A stretch of DNA of 39,580 nt from a virus, in the IMG/VR virus record IMGVR_UViG_3300029319_000143, positions 1 to 39,580 of that record; one strand, given 5' to 3'. Each line of letters opens with the position of its first letter. Within the stretch, counting starts at the first letter, position 1. Below the pieces are notes generated by a model. That model saw only the letters and a program-made list of their open reading frames with translations, did no database searches and was not told the DNA's origin. A program made the position numbers and the translations under genes. Positions 1-6,612 of this stretch are shown piece after piece.

Positions 1-101
1 TGAAGAAATGGATTCCTAAATTTTTTCTTAATCCATCTTTCTGCCTTTGCATACCAAGGGTCTACACCCTCTCCAAATGTTTTTTCAAATTCAATCTTCA
101 T
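1..101 (-). CDS. Partial hypothetical protein (N-terminus, runs off left edge)
   Basis: A minus-strand reading frame opens at an ATG at 101-99 and stays open to the window edge. It gives 33 residues beginning MKIEFEKTFGEGVDPWYAKA and continuing with a basic, aromatic stretch. The start overlaps the PTOX stop by four bases (ATGA), the arrangement used by most neighbouring genes, which is the main support for it being real. I do not recognise the fragment. The large terminase gene (gp17) must lie somewhere outside this window, but nothing here identifies this fragment as its beginning. Confidence 0.6.
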   Translation of the reverse strand, partial: MKIEFEKTFGEGVDPWYAKAERWIKKKFRNPFL

Positions 102-601
102 GTTATCATTAGCATTGCGTGTTGTAATTCTCTGGCATGTTCAAGTTCATCTTCTGCAATCTCTGCAATCTTCTTGTCTTCTGGATGATATGAAAGATAC
201 TTGATATATGTTTCATATGCATGCTTTTCAATTTTCATGTTGATATCATAAGCGTCAAGAGGATCAGCAAGATAGTAAACAACCATGATCCAATAATAAA
301 GTAGAACAAGGTGTTTGGCAAAGAACCGATCAATCCAATATTTATTTCCTTCTCTAAGTTCCATCTCTTCCAAATGTTCCGTTTCATTTAAAGCCTGATA
401 GAAATGTTCTTTCATTAGATATGTATGATCCTCTCCTCTAAGTCCTAGTGACTCACGGAAATGTAAGACACTAATAAATGAAAAGTATGGTGCTCTAGCA
501 ATAACTTCTAGAACCCAGAATCTCTGAAAGTCTCTACCTCTGTAGAGGAAGTCAAGGATATAGATTGTAGTATCCAAGACCCATGTATTAAATTTTTTCA
601 T
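98..601 (-). CDS. ptox: Plastoquinol terminal oxidase (PTOX/alternative oxidase family)
   Basis: This 167-aa protein belongs to the di-iron alternative oxidase/PTOX family, which oxidises plastoquinol and reduces oxygen to water at the thylakoid membrane. All six carboxylate/histidine iron ligands expected of the family are visible: E32 (in LEVIARAP), E73 and H76 (in NETEHL), E125 (in IEKHAYE), and E152 and H155 (in DELEHA). Hydrophobic stretches around residues 28-48 and 97-112 fit an interfacial membrane protein. It is much shorter than plant PTOX and lacks the N-terminal transit extension, as expected for a cyanobacterial or phage copy. In infected cells it would act as an electron valve while phage proteins redirect photosynthesis; that role is inferred from known cyanophage biology. 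The ATG overlaps the stop of the small membrane-protein gene upstream. A late-type promoter lies ahead of the pair. Confidence 0.93.
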   Translation of the reverse strand: MKKFNTWVLDTTIYILDFLYRGRDFQRFWVLEVIARAPYFSFISVLHFRESLGLRGEDHTYLMKEHFYQALNETEHLEEMELREGNKYWIDRFFAKHLVLLYYWIMVVYYLADPLDAYDINMKIEKHAYETYIKYLSYHPEDKKIAEIAEDELEHARELQHAMLMIT

Positions 602-699
602 ACTATAGTTGTTTTAACCCAAGCGTATTGAGATAACCATAATGCTATCCCAACTCCTCCAAATATTATACAAGAAGATTTGATTGGTAAATTCTTCAT
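598..699 (-). CDS. 33-aa single-pass membrane microprotein ahead of PTOX
   Basis: Reading the minus strand from the ATG at 699-697 gives 33 residues, beginning MKNLPIKSSCIIFGGVGIAL. It has a short basic N-terminus and one hydrophobic segment at about residues 9-24, long enough to span or sit in a membrane. The TGA stop overlaps the PTOX ATG by four bases, so the two are probably translationally coupled. The gene lies 20 bases downstream of a TATAAATA late-promoter box. No function is recognised. Its coupling to a thylakoid oxidase suggests a membrane partner or simply a leader cistron. The stop/start coupling and promoter placement are the evidence that it is a gene. Confidence 0.6.
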   Translation of the reverse strand: MKNLPIKSSCIIFGGVGIALWLSQYAWVKTTIV

Positions 700-719
700 G
701 TTACTATTGCGTCTATAGG

Positions 720-727
720 TATTTATA
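720..727 (-). promoter_or_regulatory. Late promoter box TATAAATA (ahead of the PTOX pair)
   Basis: The minus strand reads TATAAATA, an exact match to the T4-type late promoter core and to the NATAAATA late motif described for cyanophages. It lies 20 bases upstream of the 33-aa membrane gene that precedes PTOX. It overlaps the last codons of the 723-974 gene. Confidence 0.7.
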
Positions 728-974
728 CTGAGTAGATAGATTTCATAACAAAATCTTTAGATAGAATTGGATCTCCTAACAATTCTAACTGTATACCATC
801 AGCATCTACAAAGATGTCATCATCTGCATTTTTACGACAATGCTGCCAATAGTATGTTCCATCTTCTTTTCTGTAAAAGTAAGATGTATTATGAGAGTCC
901 AGTGTAAACATGCAGATACATTTTTGTTTGTGTTGCCAACATGGGTTTAGTGCTCTCTTTTCATATTCAGTCAC
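723..974 (-). CDS. Conserved-type small hypothetical protein, 83 aa
   Basis: This 83-aa protein has a cysteine/histidine-rich N-terminal half (C12, H15, C19, C21, then H44 and C46 in the WQHC motif) that could bind a metal. The arrangement is not a recognised zinc finger. The C-terminal half contains an acidic DDDIFVDADG segment. It overlaps the upstream 98-aa gene by eight bases. No family is recognised. Its place in the string of small genes between gp16 and PTOX suggests an accessory, possibly host-directed, protein. Confidence 0.65.
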   Translation of the reverse strand: MTEYEKRALNPCWQHKQKCICMFTLDSHNTSYFYRKEDGTYYWQHCRKNADDDIFVDADGIQLELLGDPILSKDFVMKSIYSV

Positions 975-1263
975 GTTGTCGCCAATCGTCAGATTTGTTA
1001 TCGTTTCTAAACCAATCAGCTATGTCATCTGCACCATTAAATCCTCTCTTGTCTGTTTTTGGATCTCCTATGTCTAGAAATTTTAAACAAGATCCATCCT
1101 CATCTGTTGCTAATCTTCTTGCTTTACTTAACATTCCTCTTGCACTTGTATTTGCTTTCGCAAGTTTCTGTGCCCAAATCATATCAGTCATACTGACTTC
1201 TGTTCCTGATGCAATGTCCTTGCATATACCTTCTAACCGAAGGCGATATTGTGTTGATAACAT
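967..1263 (-). CDS. Small hypothetical protein, 98 aa
   Basis: This 98-aa protein begins MLSTQYRLRLEGICKDIASG, has an alpha-helical, basic N-terminal half and ends in a polar, aspartate-rich tail (DDIADWFRND...). No membrane segment or known motif is visible. A plus-strand frame of similar length overlaps it, but the minus frame has the co-orientation and short overlap with its neighbour (967-974) expected here. No strong Shine-Dalgarno sequence precedes the ATG, so the start is moderately supported. Function unknown. Confidence 0.7.
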   Translation of the reverse strand: MLSTQYRLRLEGICKDIASGTEVSMTDMIWAQKLAKANTSARGMLSKARRLATDEDGSCLKFLDIGDPKTDKRGFNGADDIADWFRNDNKSDDWRQRD

Positions 1264-1289
1264 AAACTGATTGTTAGTATTAGTATTAT

Positions 1290-1499
1290 TTAACGACCCA
1301 TCGGAATGCCAGATTCCATGAGACGTATTATATTTTGAACTACCTCGCTCCTACAATAGTCAATAAAAGAAGGATGCTCGTGCAGATACGGGACATCCTC
1401 TTTACTGTGTTCTATTGCTTCGTATGCACTAACTGCATATTCACATATTTCATAATGATTATTTTGTAGGTCGTGATAGCCTACTGTATAGTGGGACAT
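1290..1499 (-). CDS. Small hypothetical protein, 69 aa
   Basis: This 69-aa acidic protein contains many His and Tyr residues (MSHYTVGYHDLQNNHYEICE...). It has no membrane segment and no recognised motif. A GGAG Shine-Dalgarno sequence sits just upstream of the ATG. A sigma70-like promoter is at 1528-1556, so this gene could start its own transcription unit running toward PTOX. Function unknown. Confidence 0.7.
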   Translation of the reverse strand: MSHYTVGYHDLQNNHYEICEYAVSAYEAIEHSKEDVPYLHEHPSFIDYCRSEVVQNIIRLMESGIPMGR

Positions 1500-1527
1500 G
1501 ATCTTTCAACTCCACGTTATACCACTA

Positions 1528-1556
1528 ATTATAACTTAGTTATATTTTAAACGCAA
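1528..1556 (-). promoter_or_regulatory. Sigma70-like promoter (TTGCGT-17-TATAAT)
   Basis: On the minus strand TTGCGT (1556-1551) and a perfect TATAAT (1533-1528) are separated by 17 bases. They lie upstream of the 69-aa gene at 1290-1499. The intergenic gap (1500-1556) is one of the longer ones in this compact region. It resembles a host-type early or middle promoter rather than a phage late box. Confidence 0.5.
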
Positions 1557-1856
1557 TTACCGTCTTGATATGACAACATCCCCCTCACCATCATCATCTT
1601 CATCATCATCTTCTAACTCTTCAATTCTATTTTTTAATTCTTCATGCAGTTCATCTTTAGGTTCTTCATCACCAAATTTAACTACCATCAATTCGTCACC
1701 AGGTTTTACCTCCATCATTTCTGGATGAGGTATTCTTCTGATAACTTTTTTACCTTCAACTATTCCGTAGTTTGATGGAGAAGAGTATAAACTTAACATT
1801 AAACGTATTGCGTATATTAAAGTTATCACCCAACAAACTACAAAAATTATTACCAT
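1557..1856 (-). CDS. Membrane-anchored acidic protein, 99 aa
   Basis: The first ~25 residues (MVIIFVVCWVITLIYAIRLM...) form one hydrophobic membrane segment without an obvious cleavage site, so it looks like an N-terminal anchor. The middle is mixed. Residues from about 64 on are dominated by Glu and Asp (including EELEDDDEDDDGEG), giving a very acidic tail. The ATG follows directly on the stop of the 1857-2243 gene, so the two are likely co-translated. No family is recognised. A short membrane protein next to another one in a phage could be a lysis accessory, but nothing specific supports that. Confidence 0.7.
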   Translation of the reverse strand: MVIIFVVCWVITLIYAIRLMLSLYSSPSNYGIVEGKKVIRRIPHPEMMEVKPGDELMVVKFGDEEPKDELHEELKNRIEELEDDDEDDDGEGDVVISRR

Positions 1857-2243
1857 TCACCTAAAACCTGATTGCAATATCTTTTGTATAGGAACTTGCC
1901 TTACTCTATCTATAACATCACTCTCTACTCTGTCAACAATCTTATCAAGAACATCTATATCAATTTGCATAAATGGTGGAATGATACCAAGTAAACGAAG
2001 TAAACCATCTACAAATAATGCGAGAGCAGTGAACCCAAGAATCATAGAGATAACCGTTGCGTCTCTATTATGCTTTCTCATTGACTCAGCATCTATTCTT
2101 CTTGCTTCTTCTACTGCTACCTTTACAGCACGGTCAATCATGATGTTCACTTCTTGTTTTGTGTAAGCTACTTTACGTATCTTCTCCTCCATCATTTGAC
2201 CTCCTATATCACTAACTGGAAAACTCTTTATTAGTTCTACCAT
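1857..2243 (-). CDS. Single-pass membrane protein, 128 aa, with two possible starts
   Basis: The protein has a charged, helical N-terminal half (residues 1-60), one hydrophobic segment at about 63-90 (VISMILGFTALALFVDGLLR) and an amphipathic, acidic/basic C-terminal helix. The ATG at 2243 is preceded by a GGGGGAGG Shine-Dalgarno sequence at seven bases. A second in-frame pair of ATGs (residues 17-18, at 2195 and 2192) is preceded by AGGAGG at good spacing, so a 112-aa form is also plausible. Function is unknown. The dual-start layout and single membrane span recall some phage holins, but the family is not recognised. Confidence 0.75.
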   Translation of the reverse strand: MVELIKSFPVSDIGGQMMEEKIRKVAYTKQEVNIMIDRAVKVAVEEARRIDAESMRKHNRDATVISMILGFTALALFVDGLLRLLGIIPPFMQIDIDVLDKIVDRVESDVIDRVRQVPIQKILQSGFR

Positions 2244-2246
2244 AGG

Positions 2247-2423
2247 TTATCCTCCCCCGTAGTATGCCTTGTAGTAAGAAACGACTCCGTTAGTAGTTAC
2301 TTGACTAGTACACCAACTATCTGCACAAGAATAAATTCTGTGATTGTCCCCTTCTTTACCAAATTCTTTTAAAAGAATTGATAACACTCTACGTCTTAGA
2401 GTAAGTTTTTCTTCTAGTCTCAT
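2247..2423 (-). CDS. Small hypothetical protein, 58 aa
   Basis: Reading the minus strand from the ATG at 2423-2421 gives 58 residues (MRLEEKLTLRRRVLSILLKE..., ending YYKAYYGGG). The N-terminus is a basic amphipathic helix and the C-terminal half contains two cysteines (SCADSWCTS) and several tyrosines. Its ATG overlaps the stop of the 54-aa gene upstream by four bases. The codons for its final glycines form the Shine-Dalgarno sequence of the next gene. It fills part of what would otherwise be a 400-base gap. Function unknown. Confidence 0.6.
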   Translation of the reverse strand: MRLEEKLTLRRRVLSILLKEFGKEGDNHRIYSCADSWCTSQVTTNGVVSYYKAYYGGG

Positions 2424-2584
2424 TTTGTAATGTTACAGTAACCTTGTTCACATAGTTGTTCTAATTTTTCTATAAGATGAGTATACTCATCCCACAAATG
2501 TTCAGAACTTGTTTGATCTCTGTATAACTTACAAGCAGTTATAGCACGAGCTACGTCTCCCTCGTTTAATCTCATAATGTTCAT
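2420..2584 (-). CDS. Small hypothetical protein, 54 aa (51 aa from the second ATG)
   Basis: An ATG at 2584 (or in frame at 2575) opens a 54- or 51-codon frame whose core is MRLNEGDVARAITACKLYRD, followed by an acidic helical segment and a C-terminal CEQGYCNITK. It looks like a short, soluble helical protein. Support comes from the four-base overlap with the following gene (ATGA) and the sigma70-like promoter just upstream (2599-2626). Function unknown. Confidence 0.6.
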   Translation of the reverse strand: MNIMRLNEGDVARAITACKLYRDQTSSEHLWDEYTHLIEKLEQLCEQGYCNITK

Positions 2585-2598
2585 AGTGTTACAGTATA

Positions 2599-2626
2599 AT
2601 TATAACGAGGAAAATTACACATGCAA
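2599..2626 (-). promoter_or_regulatory. Sigma70-like promoter (TTGCAT-16-TATAAT)
   Basis: The minus strand carries TTGCAT (2626-2621) and a perfect TATAAT (2604-2599) with a 16-base spacer, 14 bases ahead of the 54-aa gene's first ATG. It lies in the 59-base gap that separates the small-gene run from the gp16 group. It could let the leftward small genes be expressed before the late genes. Confidence 0.5.
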
Positions 2627-2643
2627 ATATTTTAACAGAAATG

Positions 2644-2901
2644 TCAGGGTTCGTCAACTTCAAAAGACTGCATTTCTGTGTAGTTATAATCAGATATCAT
2701 TGCAAACAACCTGTTTCTAAGGTATTTTAAATATTCTAATTCTTCTGCTGGTCTAACATGAGGACCAGGAAACATTTCTATATGACTACAAACGATATTG
2801 TAAAGCATGCGAACTTCTTCAATTCTCATTGAGTATTGACAAAACCATTCTCCTTCGTCTTTAGGATATGGCTCTTGGTTTTCGCCATCGTCAGTAATCA
2901 T
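2644..2901 (-). CDS. Small acidic hypothetical protein, 85 aa
   Basis: This 85-aa acidic protein starts MITDDGENQEPYPKDEGEWF and has a helical core with a CSHIEMFPGPH motif. No family is recognised. Its ATG shares one base with the stop of the upstream repeat protein (TAATG), placing it as the last gene of the gp13-gp16 transcription unit. A 59-base gap with a promoter follows it. Function unknown. Confidence 0.7.
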   Translation of the reverse strand: MITDDGENQEPYPKDEGEWFCQYSMRIEEVRMLYNIVCSHIEMFPGPHVRPAEELEYLKYLRNRLFAMISDYNYTEMQSFEVDEP

Positions 2902-3158
2902 TATGCAGATACCGTGTTGTTAGCAGAATTTCTTCTTTGATATGCTGCTGGTGTTCTTGTATTATTATTAGATAATCTTGCTTGAAATGCAGCAGGTGTT
3001 CTTGTTGAATTATCAGTTTTCCTTGCTTGATAATCTGCATTCCAATTTTTAAATGTTCTAGTAGCCCATCCCTCTGTACCTGAGAAATGATTTACAGTGC
3101 TGCTACCTGGTTGGGGACTAACAGCATTACAATCTTTATCGTTTCTTTGATATGCCAT
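2901..3158 (-). CDS. Small basic repeat protein, 85 aa
   Basis: The C-terminal half consists of three imperfect copies of a unit of about 15 residues: ARKTDNSTRTPAAFQ, ARLSNNNTRTPAAYQ and RRNSANNTVSA. The DNA shows the same repeat (about 45 bases) at 2905-3040. Composition is rich in Asn, Thr, Arg and Ala with almost no hydrophobic core, so the protein is probably disordered or bound to another protein or to nucleic acid. It sits between gp16 and an unknown gene with one-base overlaps on both sides. Function unknown; proximity to the small terminase makes a packaging or head-completion accessory possible. Confidence 0.7.
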   Translation of the reverse strand: MAYQRNDKDCNAVSPQPGSSTVNHFSGTEGWATRTFKNWNADYQARKTDNSTRTPAAFQARLSNNNTRTPAAYQRRNSANNTVSA

Positions 3159-3562
3159 TAGCGTTTACCTCCATTCATTTGCTTGAGCATCTTCTGTAGT
3201 TCTGATGTAGAACCTACAAACATAGCATTGTTTGTAACATTCTTAGGACCTTTCTTTTCTTCATCTAAATCTTTGACCTTCTTTTGGAGATCCATAAGTT
3301 TGTCAGTCATGTCTGCTACCTGTTTCATGGCGTTTGTAGCGACTTCATATGCTCTTGGATGCCCTGACTCCTGTGCAACCTCTAACGCTCCTTGTACCGC
3401 TTCCTGACCCTGATCTATAAGTCTATAGAGTTCTGCTCTTGTATACTCATAGTCTTTTTCCCTATCTTCTGCGACATCATTTGATAGTTGCTTCTTTTTT
3501 TCTGGTTCTTTAGATACATCAATATCTAATATATCTTCCATGTTTTCTTCTAAACTCTTCAT
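3158..3562 (-). CDS. 16: gp16-like terminase small subunit
   Basis: This 134-aa protein fits T4 gp16, which assembles into a ring that recognises DNA and regulates the gp17 packaging motor. The clearest match is the C-terminal segment NVTNNAMFVGSTSELQKML, which parallels T4's INxNATVFMGSPTELMDEI region. The central part (about residues 40-100) is predicted coiled helix, as in the T4 protein (YTRAELYRLIDQGQEAVQGA onward). It follows gp13, gp14 and gp15 in canonical T4 order and overlaps the gp15 stop by four bases. It is somewhat shorter than T4 gp16 (164 aa). The gp17 gene is not immediately downstream as it is in T4; small genes and PTOX come first. Confidence 0.85.
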   Translation of the reverse strand: MKSLEENMEDILDIDVSKEPEKKKQLSNDVAEDREKDYEYTRAELYRLIDQGQEAVQGALEVAQESGHPRAYEVATNAMKQVADMTDKLMDLQKKVKDLDEEKKGPKNVTNNAMFVGSTSELQKMLKQMNGGKR

Positions 3563-4356
3563 AAGAATGACATCCCTTCATTAAATCCAAAGTCATCATC
3601 AGCAGTTACTAATGCGTCATCAGCAGCAGTAACTTGACCATCTTGGTTGATGTCTGTTTTTGCTTTGGGTGTGTAAGATAGTTCAACGTGTCTCTTATTG
3701 ACATTGGTATCACCAATAGTTTCAATAATACGAGACTTACGAATAACATCTGCCTTGGTGTAAGGACCGTAGATGTAAGACTTAGCAGTAAACTGCATTG
3801 TGTAGGTTATACTACGTCTTGTACTAAAGTCATCTTCCCAATCATCATCAAAGTCTACACTATTCAATACAACAGCAACATCTCTAACTTCATCCATATC
3901 AGGAATGAACTTTAAACTCATACTAAATGAGGGTTGAAAGAAAGGAAGTATCTGTTCTAATATTTGTAACCCATCATCTTGAGACTTACAAAGAATACCA
4001 ACTTCAAATGAAATATTGTATGGTACAGGTACATACTGAGTTCTTACTTCATTACCGTTATCATTAATAACAGTCTTATACTTCTGTGTGGCAGGTGTTT
4101 TTCTCGCAGCATCATAGTCAATACCAGTCATTTCAAAATAAATTCGTGGTAAAGTAATTGCTACTTTTCTACCATCAGTAGGGTTACCTTGTAGTCTATA
4201 CAAGAATTTTTGTTTAGGACCGTAGGCAAGAGGAACTTTCTCTGTCTCAATAACTTGACCATCAACTATTTTTTTAAGTTCAATGTTATTGAAAAGAGTA
4301 CCAAATGAGACAACAGTTTTTCTAACTGCTTGATTATAAAATTGTGTTCCTAACAT
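3559..4356 (-). CDS. 15: gp15-like tail sheath stabiliser / tail completion protein
   Basis: This 265-aa protein matches the T4 gp15 type, which caps the tail tube and sheath and joins the tail to the neck. Supporting features are its length (T4 gp15 is 272 aa), its N-terminal MLGTQFYNQAVRKTVVSFGT region and its location directly after gp14 with a shared TAATG overlap. The C-terminal ~30 residues contain DINQDGQVTAAD (residues 235-246), a 12-residue loop with the D-x-N-x-D-G-x-V-x-x-x-D spacing of dockerin/EF-hand calcium sites. It is followed by an acidic tail ending FNEGMSFL. That loop is not part of classical gp15 and may be an added calcium-binding element. Confidence 0.85.
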   Translation of the reverse strand: MLGTQFYNQAVRKTVVSFGTLFNNIELKKIVDGQVIETEKVPLAYGPKQKFLYRLQGNPTDGRKVAITLPRIYFEMTGIDYDAARKTPATQKYKTVINDNGNEVRTQYVPVPYNISFEVGILCKSQDDGLQILEQILPFFQPSFSMSLKFIPDMDEVRDVAVVLNSVDFDDDWEDDFSTRRSITYTMQFTAKSYIYGPYTKADVIRKSRIIETIGDTNVNKRHVELSYTPKAKTDINQDGQVTAADDALVTADDDFGFNEGMSFL

Positions 4357-5771
4357 CAGAAGCTACCTGTATAATTACCAAATTCACCAAATGGGTTTGT
4401 TTCTCCCCAATCAATTAAATCATCTGCACCTTGCTCAATTGCTTGGTTCTGATCATATTCAGTGCTTTGATTATCAATTGTAGAGAATGTCCCTAATGTA
4501 TATATGGCGTTAGATTCAACCCCTCTAATCATATCTCCATCAATAAAGTTACCTGTGCGGTTCATAACTTCAAGTGTATACGTCACGCCATTCCAGTCAG
4601 CAACTTCAGCAATCGTAGCACTCATTAGATCATATAGAATTGCTTGTCCACCACTTGTAGTAGTCTCTTCCCATGCATTGATGATGTATCTTACATTAGT
4701 AGAATCATAATAGAAGTAACCAGGTGTAGTAGTAGCAGTCGTTCCATTATATTGATAAACATAACAAATACGTTTATCTTCAAACTTCCAATAAAAATAT
4801 TTTTTCTGTGTAGTGGTAGCAAACACAGGATCAAAACCACCACTACCAGTTACAGTAATAACTTTATTAGATGAAGTCCATGTTCTTCCTGCACCTTGTG
4901 CAGTAAATCCACCTATAACTACATGTTCATCGTTAAGGAATTGAATTGGTTCTGGTGGTGCATCAATAATAACTGTTGGAGGATTTAGACCTGTTACATC
5001 ATATCCAGTACCACCACTGACAATCGTAAGAGTAACAACACCACCATCTAATATAGATGTTGTGATAATTCCTCCAGATCCATTACCTGCATTACCAATA
5101 GTAACATTTGGTGGAGTGTTATATCCTGTACCAGCGAGTGTTACAGTTGCTTGTGATATAGCACCACTAGAATCTACTTCAAGAGTTCCAGTTGCTGTTT
5201 GTCTAGTAGTAGGACTAAGATTTAATGTAGTAATATTACTAAACTGTCTTTCTACATCATCAATTTCATCAATACCTGTATCAAACTTATCAGCACCTTG
5301 CTCATATATCTCAGCAGTGAGTTGATAAAAATACTGTTTACCTAACTGAAAGAAAGGATTTTCTCTTTCTACATACTTAACTTCATAGAGATCTTCTGTC
5401 AATGGAAAATATATTAAGTCTCCCTCATTAGGTCTACCATCTACAGCAAGACTCAATGCAGGATTAGCAGACTGTTCCCATCTTCTTCTTGATACAACAA
5501 AGGTTATCTCATCAGTTATTCTTAAACCAAACTTACTTACAAACTCTGCACCTGCACCAAAACCTTCTACATTCACAAGGAACATCTCTATCATATAACT
5601 CTGATTAAACTCAGATTGTATAACTTCCCCTAACGTCTTATCTTTCAGATGCACTCTAGGAATATAAAACACATCAGATCCAAACAACTTGATTTGTTCA
5701 TCAACCAAGTCTTGTACAAGATTCTGTTCAGTGGCAACACCACCGTGTTGAGGAAAGTATACTTTTTTCAT
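4356..5771 (-). CDS. 14: gp14-like neck protein with a large insertion
   Basis: The first ~185 residues (MKKVYFPQHGGVATEQNLVQ...) and the C-terminal DLIDWGETNPFGEFG motif are typical of T4-like gp14, a neck protein that helps join the filled head to the tail. T4 gp14 is 256 aa; this protein is 471 aa. The extra length is mostly a region at about residues 190-440. It includes two beta-rich repeats with GTGY...PPxVxI signatures (about 212-225 and 253-269) and further beta-strand segments, and looks like a surface-exposed domain, perhaps a decoration or whisker-binding element. The gene overlaps gp13 by four bases and gp15 by one. Confidence 0.87.
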   Translation of the reverse strand: MKKVYFPQHGGVATEQNLVQDLVDEQIKLFGSDVFYIPRVHLKDKTLGEVIQSEFNQSYMIEMFLVNVEGFGAGAEFVSKFGLRITDEITFVVSRRRWEQSANPALSLAVDGRPNEGDLIYFPLTEDLYEVKYVERENPFFQLGKQYFYQLTAEIYEQGADKFDTGIDEIDDVERQFSNITTLNLSPTTRQTATGTLEVDSSGAISQATVTLAGTGYNTPPNVTIGNAGNGSGGIITTSILDGGVVTLTIVSGGTGYDVTGLNPPTVIIDAPPEPIQFLNDEHVVIGGFTAQGAGRTWTSSNKVITVTGSGGFDPVFATTTQKKYFYWKFEDKRICYVYQYNGTTATTTPGYFYYDSTNVRYIINAWEETTTSGGQAILYDLMSATIAEVADWNGVTYTLEVMNRTGNFIDGDMIRGVESNAIYTLGTFSTIDNQSTEYDQNQAIEQGADDLIDWGETNPFGEFGNYTGSF

Positions 5772-6574
5772 CCGATCATGTCAAATGGTGGTAATTCGTA
5801 TGTAGAGAATGACTTCTCTTCTATCTCTGCAATTTCTTTTTGAGCATCTTCAAAAATTTCTCTACCATTAATGGCAACTCCACCAGGAAGTTGGATGCCA
5901 TTAAACTTAATTAGGTTCTGACCCCACTGTCTTTTGATAAGGGCAGTAGCATATTTCTTTAAGAAGATGTCACTATAAACTTGAGTGTATGTATCAGGAT
6001 CTAATGCTCTATGACATTCAACAATGACATGTACATCTTCATCTAACATGTCCTTACCAACATCAATATAAAGTCTGTCTTGTCTCATGTTAAATCTAAA
6101 CTGAACAAAAGCACCATTGTTTAGAACCATATCCATAGTCTCCATCCAAGTCTTAACCATGTAATAGTTAAGAAAGTCTAGAGATCCTACAGCGTATAGA
6201 TCATTTAAAAATATCTGATACTCAATACCAAACAAATTATTTCTAATTGCGTTACTAGCAAGACCAAATACTTTAGTCACACCAACTACATCCGCAGGTA
6301 GTTCAAGGTATCTATCCCTGACTTCCCATTTTGTACCACTAGCTAGAGTAGTTGTTGTGTTCTGTGTTTCAAATTTTGTCTCATCAGCAGCAGTAAATAG
6401 ATGCTTCATATAAGCAAGTTCAGTGCCATCGTAGTGTCTCATACGATAATACTGAAGTGCATCGTCTATTGAATCCTCTATCTGATCATCGTCAACATTG
6501 ATCTCCAACACTGGAAAACCTAACTTTCTAAGACAGTAATCTTTTAGTTCAGCTCTACTGGCAGGTTCTGCCAT
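5768..6574 (-). CDS. 13: gp13-like neck protein
   Basis: This 268-aa protein fits T4 gp13 (309 aa), the neck component that works with gp14 to seal the packaged head before tail attachment. The N-terminal MAEPASRAELKDYCLRKLGF and following QIEDSIDDALQYYRMRHYDG segments are characteristic of the family in cyanophages. A hydrophilic, helical C-terminus ends PPFDMIG. It is the first gene after the oxygenase cassette and has its own late-promoter box 27 bases upstream. With gp14, gp15 and gp16 it forms a tightly overlapped unit, which makes the assignment firm. Confidence 0.9.
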   Translation of the reverse strand: MAEPASRAELKDYCLRKLGFPVLEINVDDDQIEDSIDDALQYYRMRHYDGTELAYMKHLFTAADETKFETQNTTTTLASGTKWEVRDRYLELPADVVGVTKVFGLASNAIRNNLFGIEYQIFLNDLYAVGSLDFLNYYMVKTWMETMDMVLNNGAFVQFRFNMRQDRLYIDVGKDMLDEDVHVIVECHRALDPDTYTQVYSDIFLKKYATALIKRQWGQNLIKFNGIQLPGGVAINGREIFEDAQKEIAEIEEKSFSTYELPPFDMIG

Positions 6575-6601
6575 AACATTTACCTACAATTTCCCTGAAG
6601 G

Positions 6602-6609
6602 TATTTATT
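6602..6609 (-). promoter_or_regulatory. Late promoter box AATAAATA (ahead of gp13)
   Basis: The minus strand reads AATAAATA 27 bases upstream of the gp13 ATG. It fits the NATAAATA cyanophage late motif and would allow gp13-gp16 to be transcribed separately from the oxygenase cassette. Confidence 0.6.
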
Positions 6610-6612
6610 CAT

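Noticed and set aside
1-101. Left-edge fragment considered as the start of the large terminase gp17
   Set aside because: The 33 visible residues show no resemblance I can confirm to gp17 N-termini, so no assignment is made.
941-1270. 109-codon plus-strand frame over the 98-aa gene
   Set aside because: The overlapping minus-strand gene fits the operon direction and its overlap with the next gene; the plus frame has neither.
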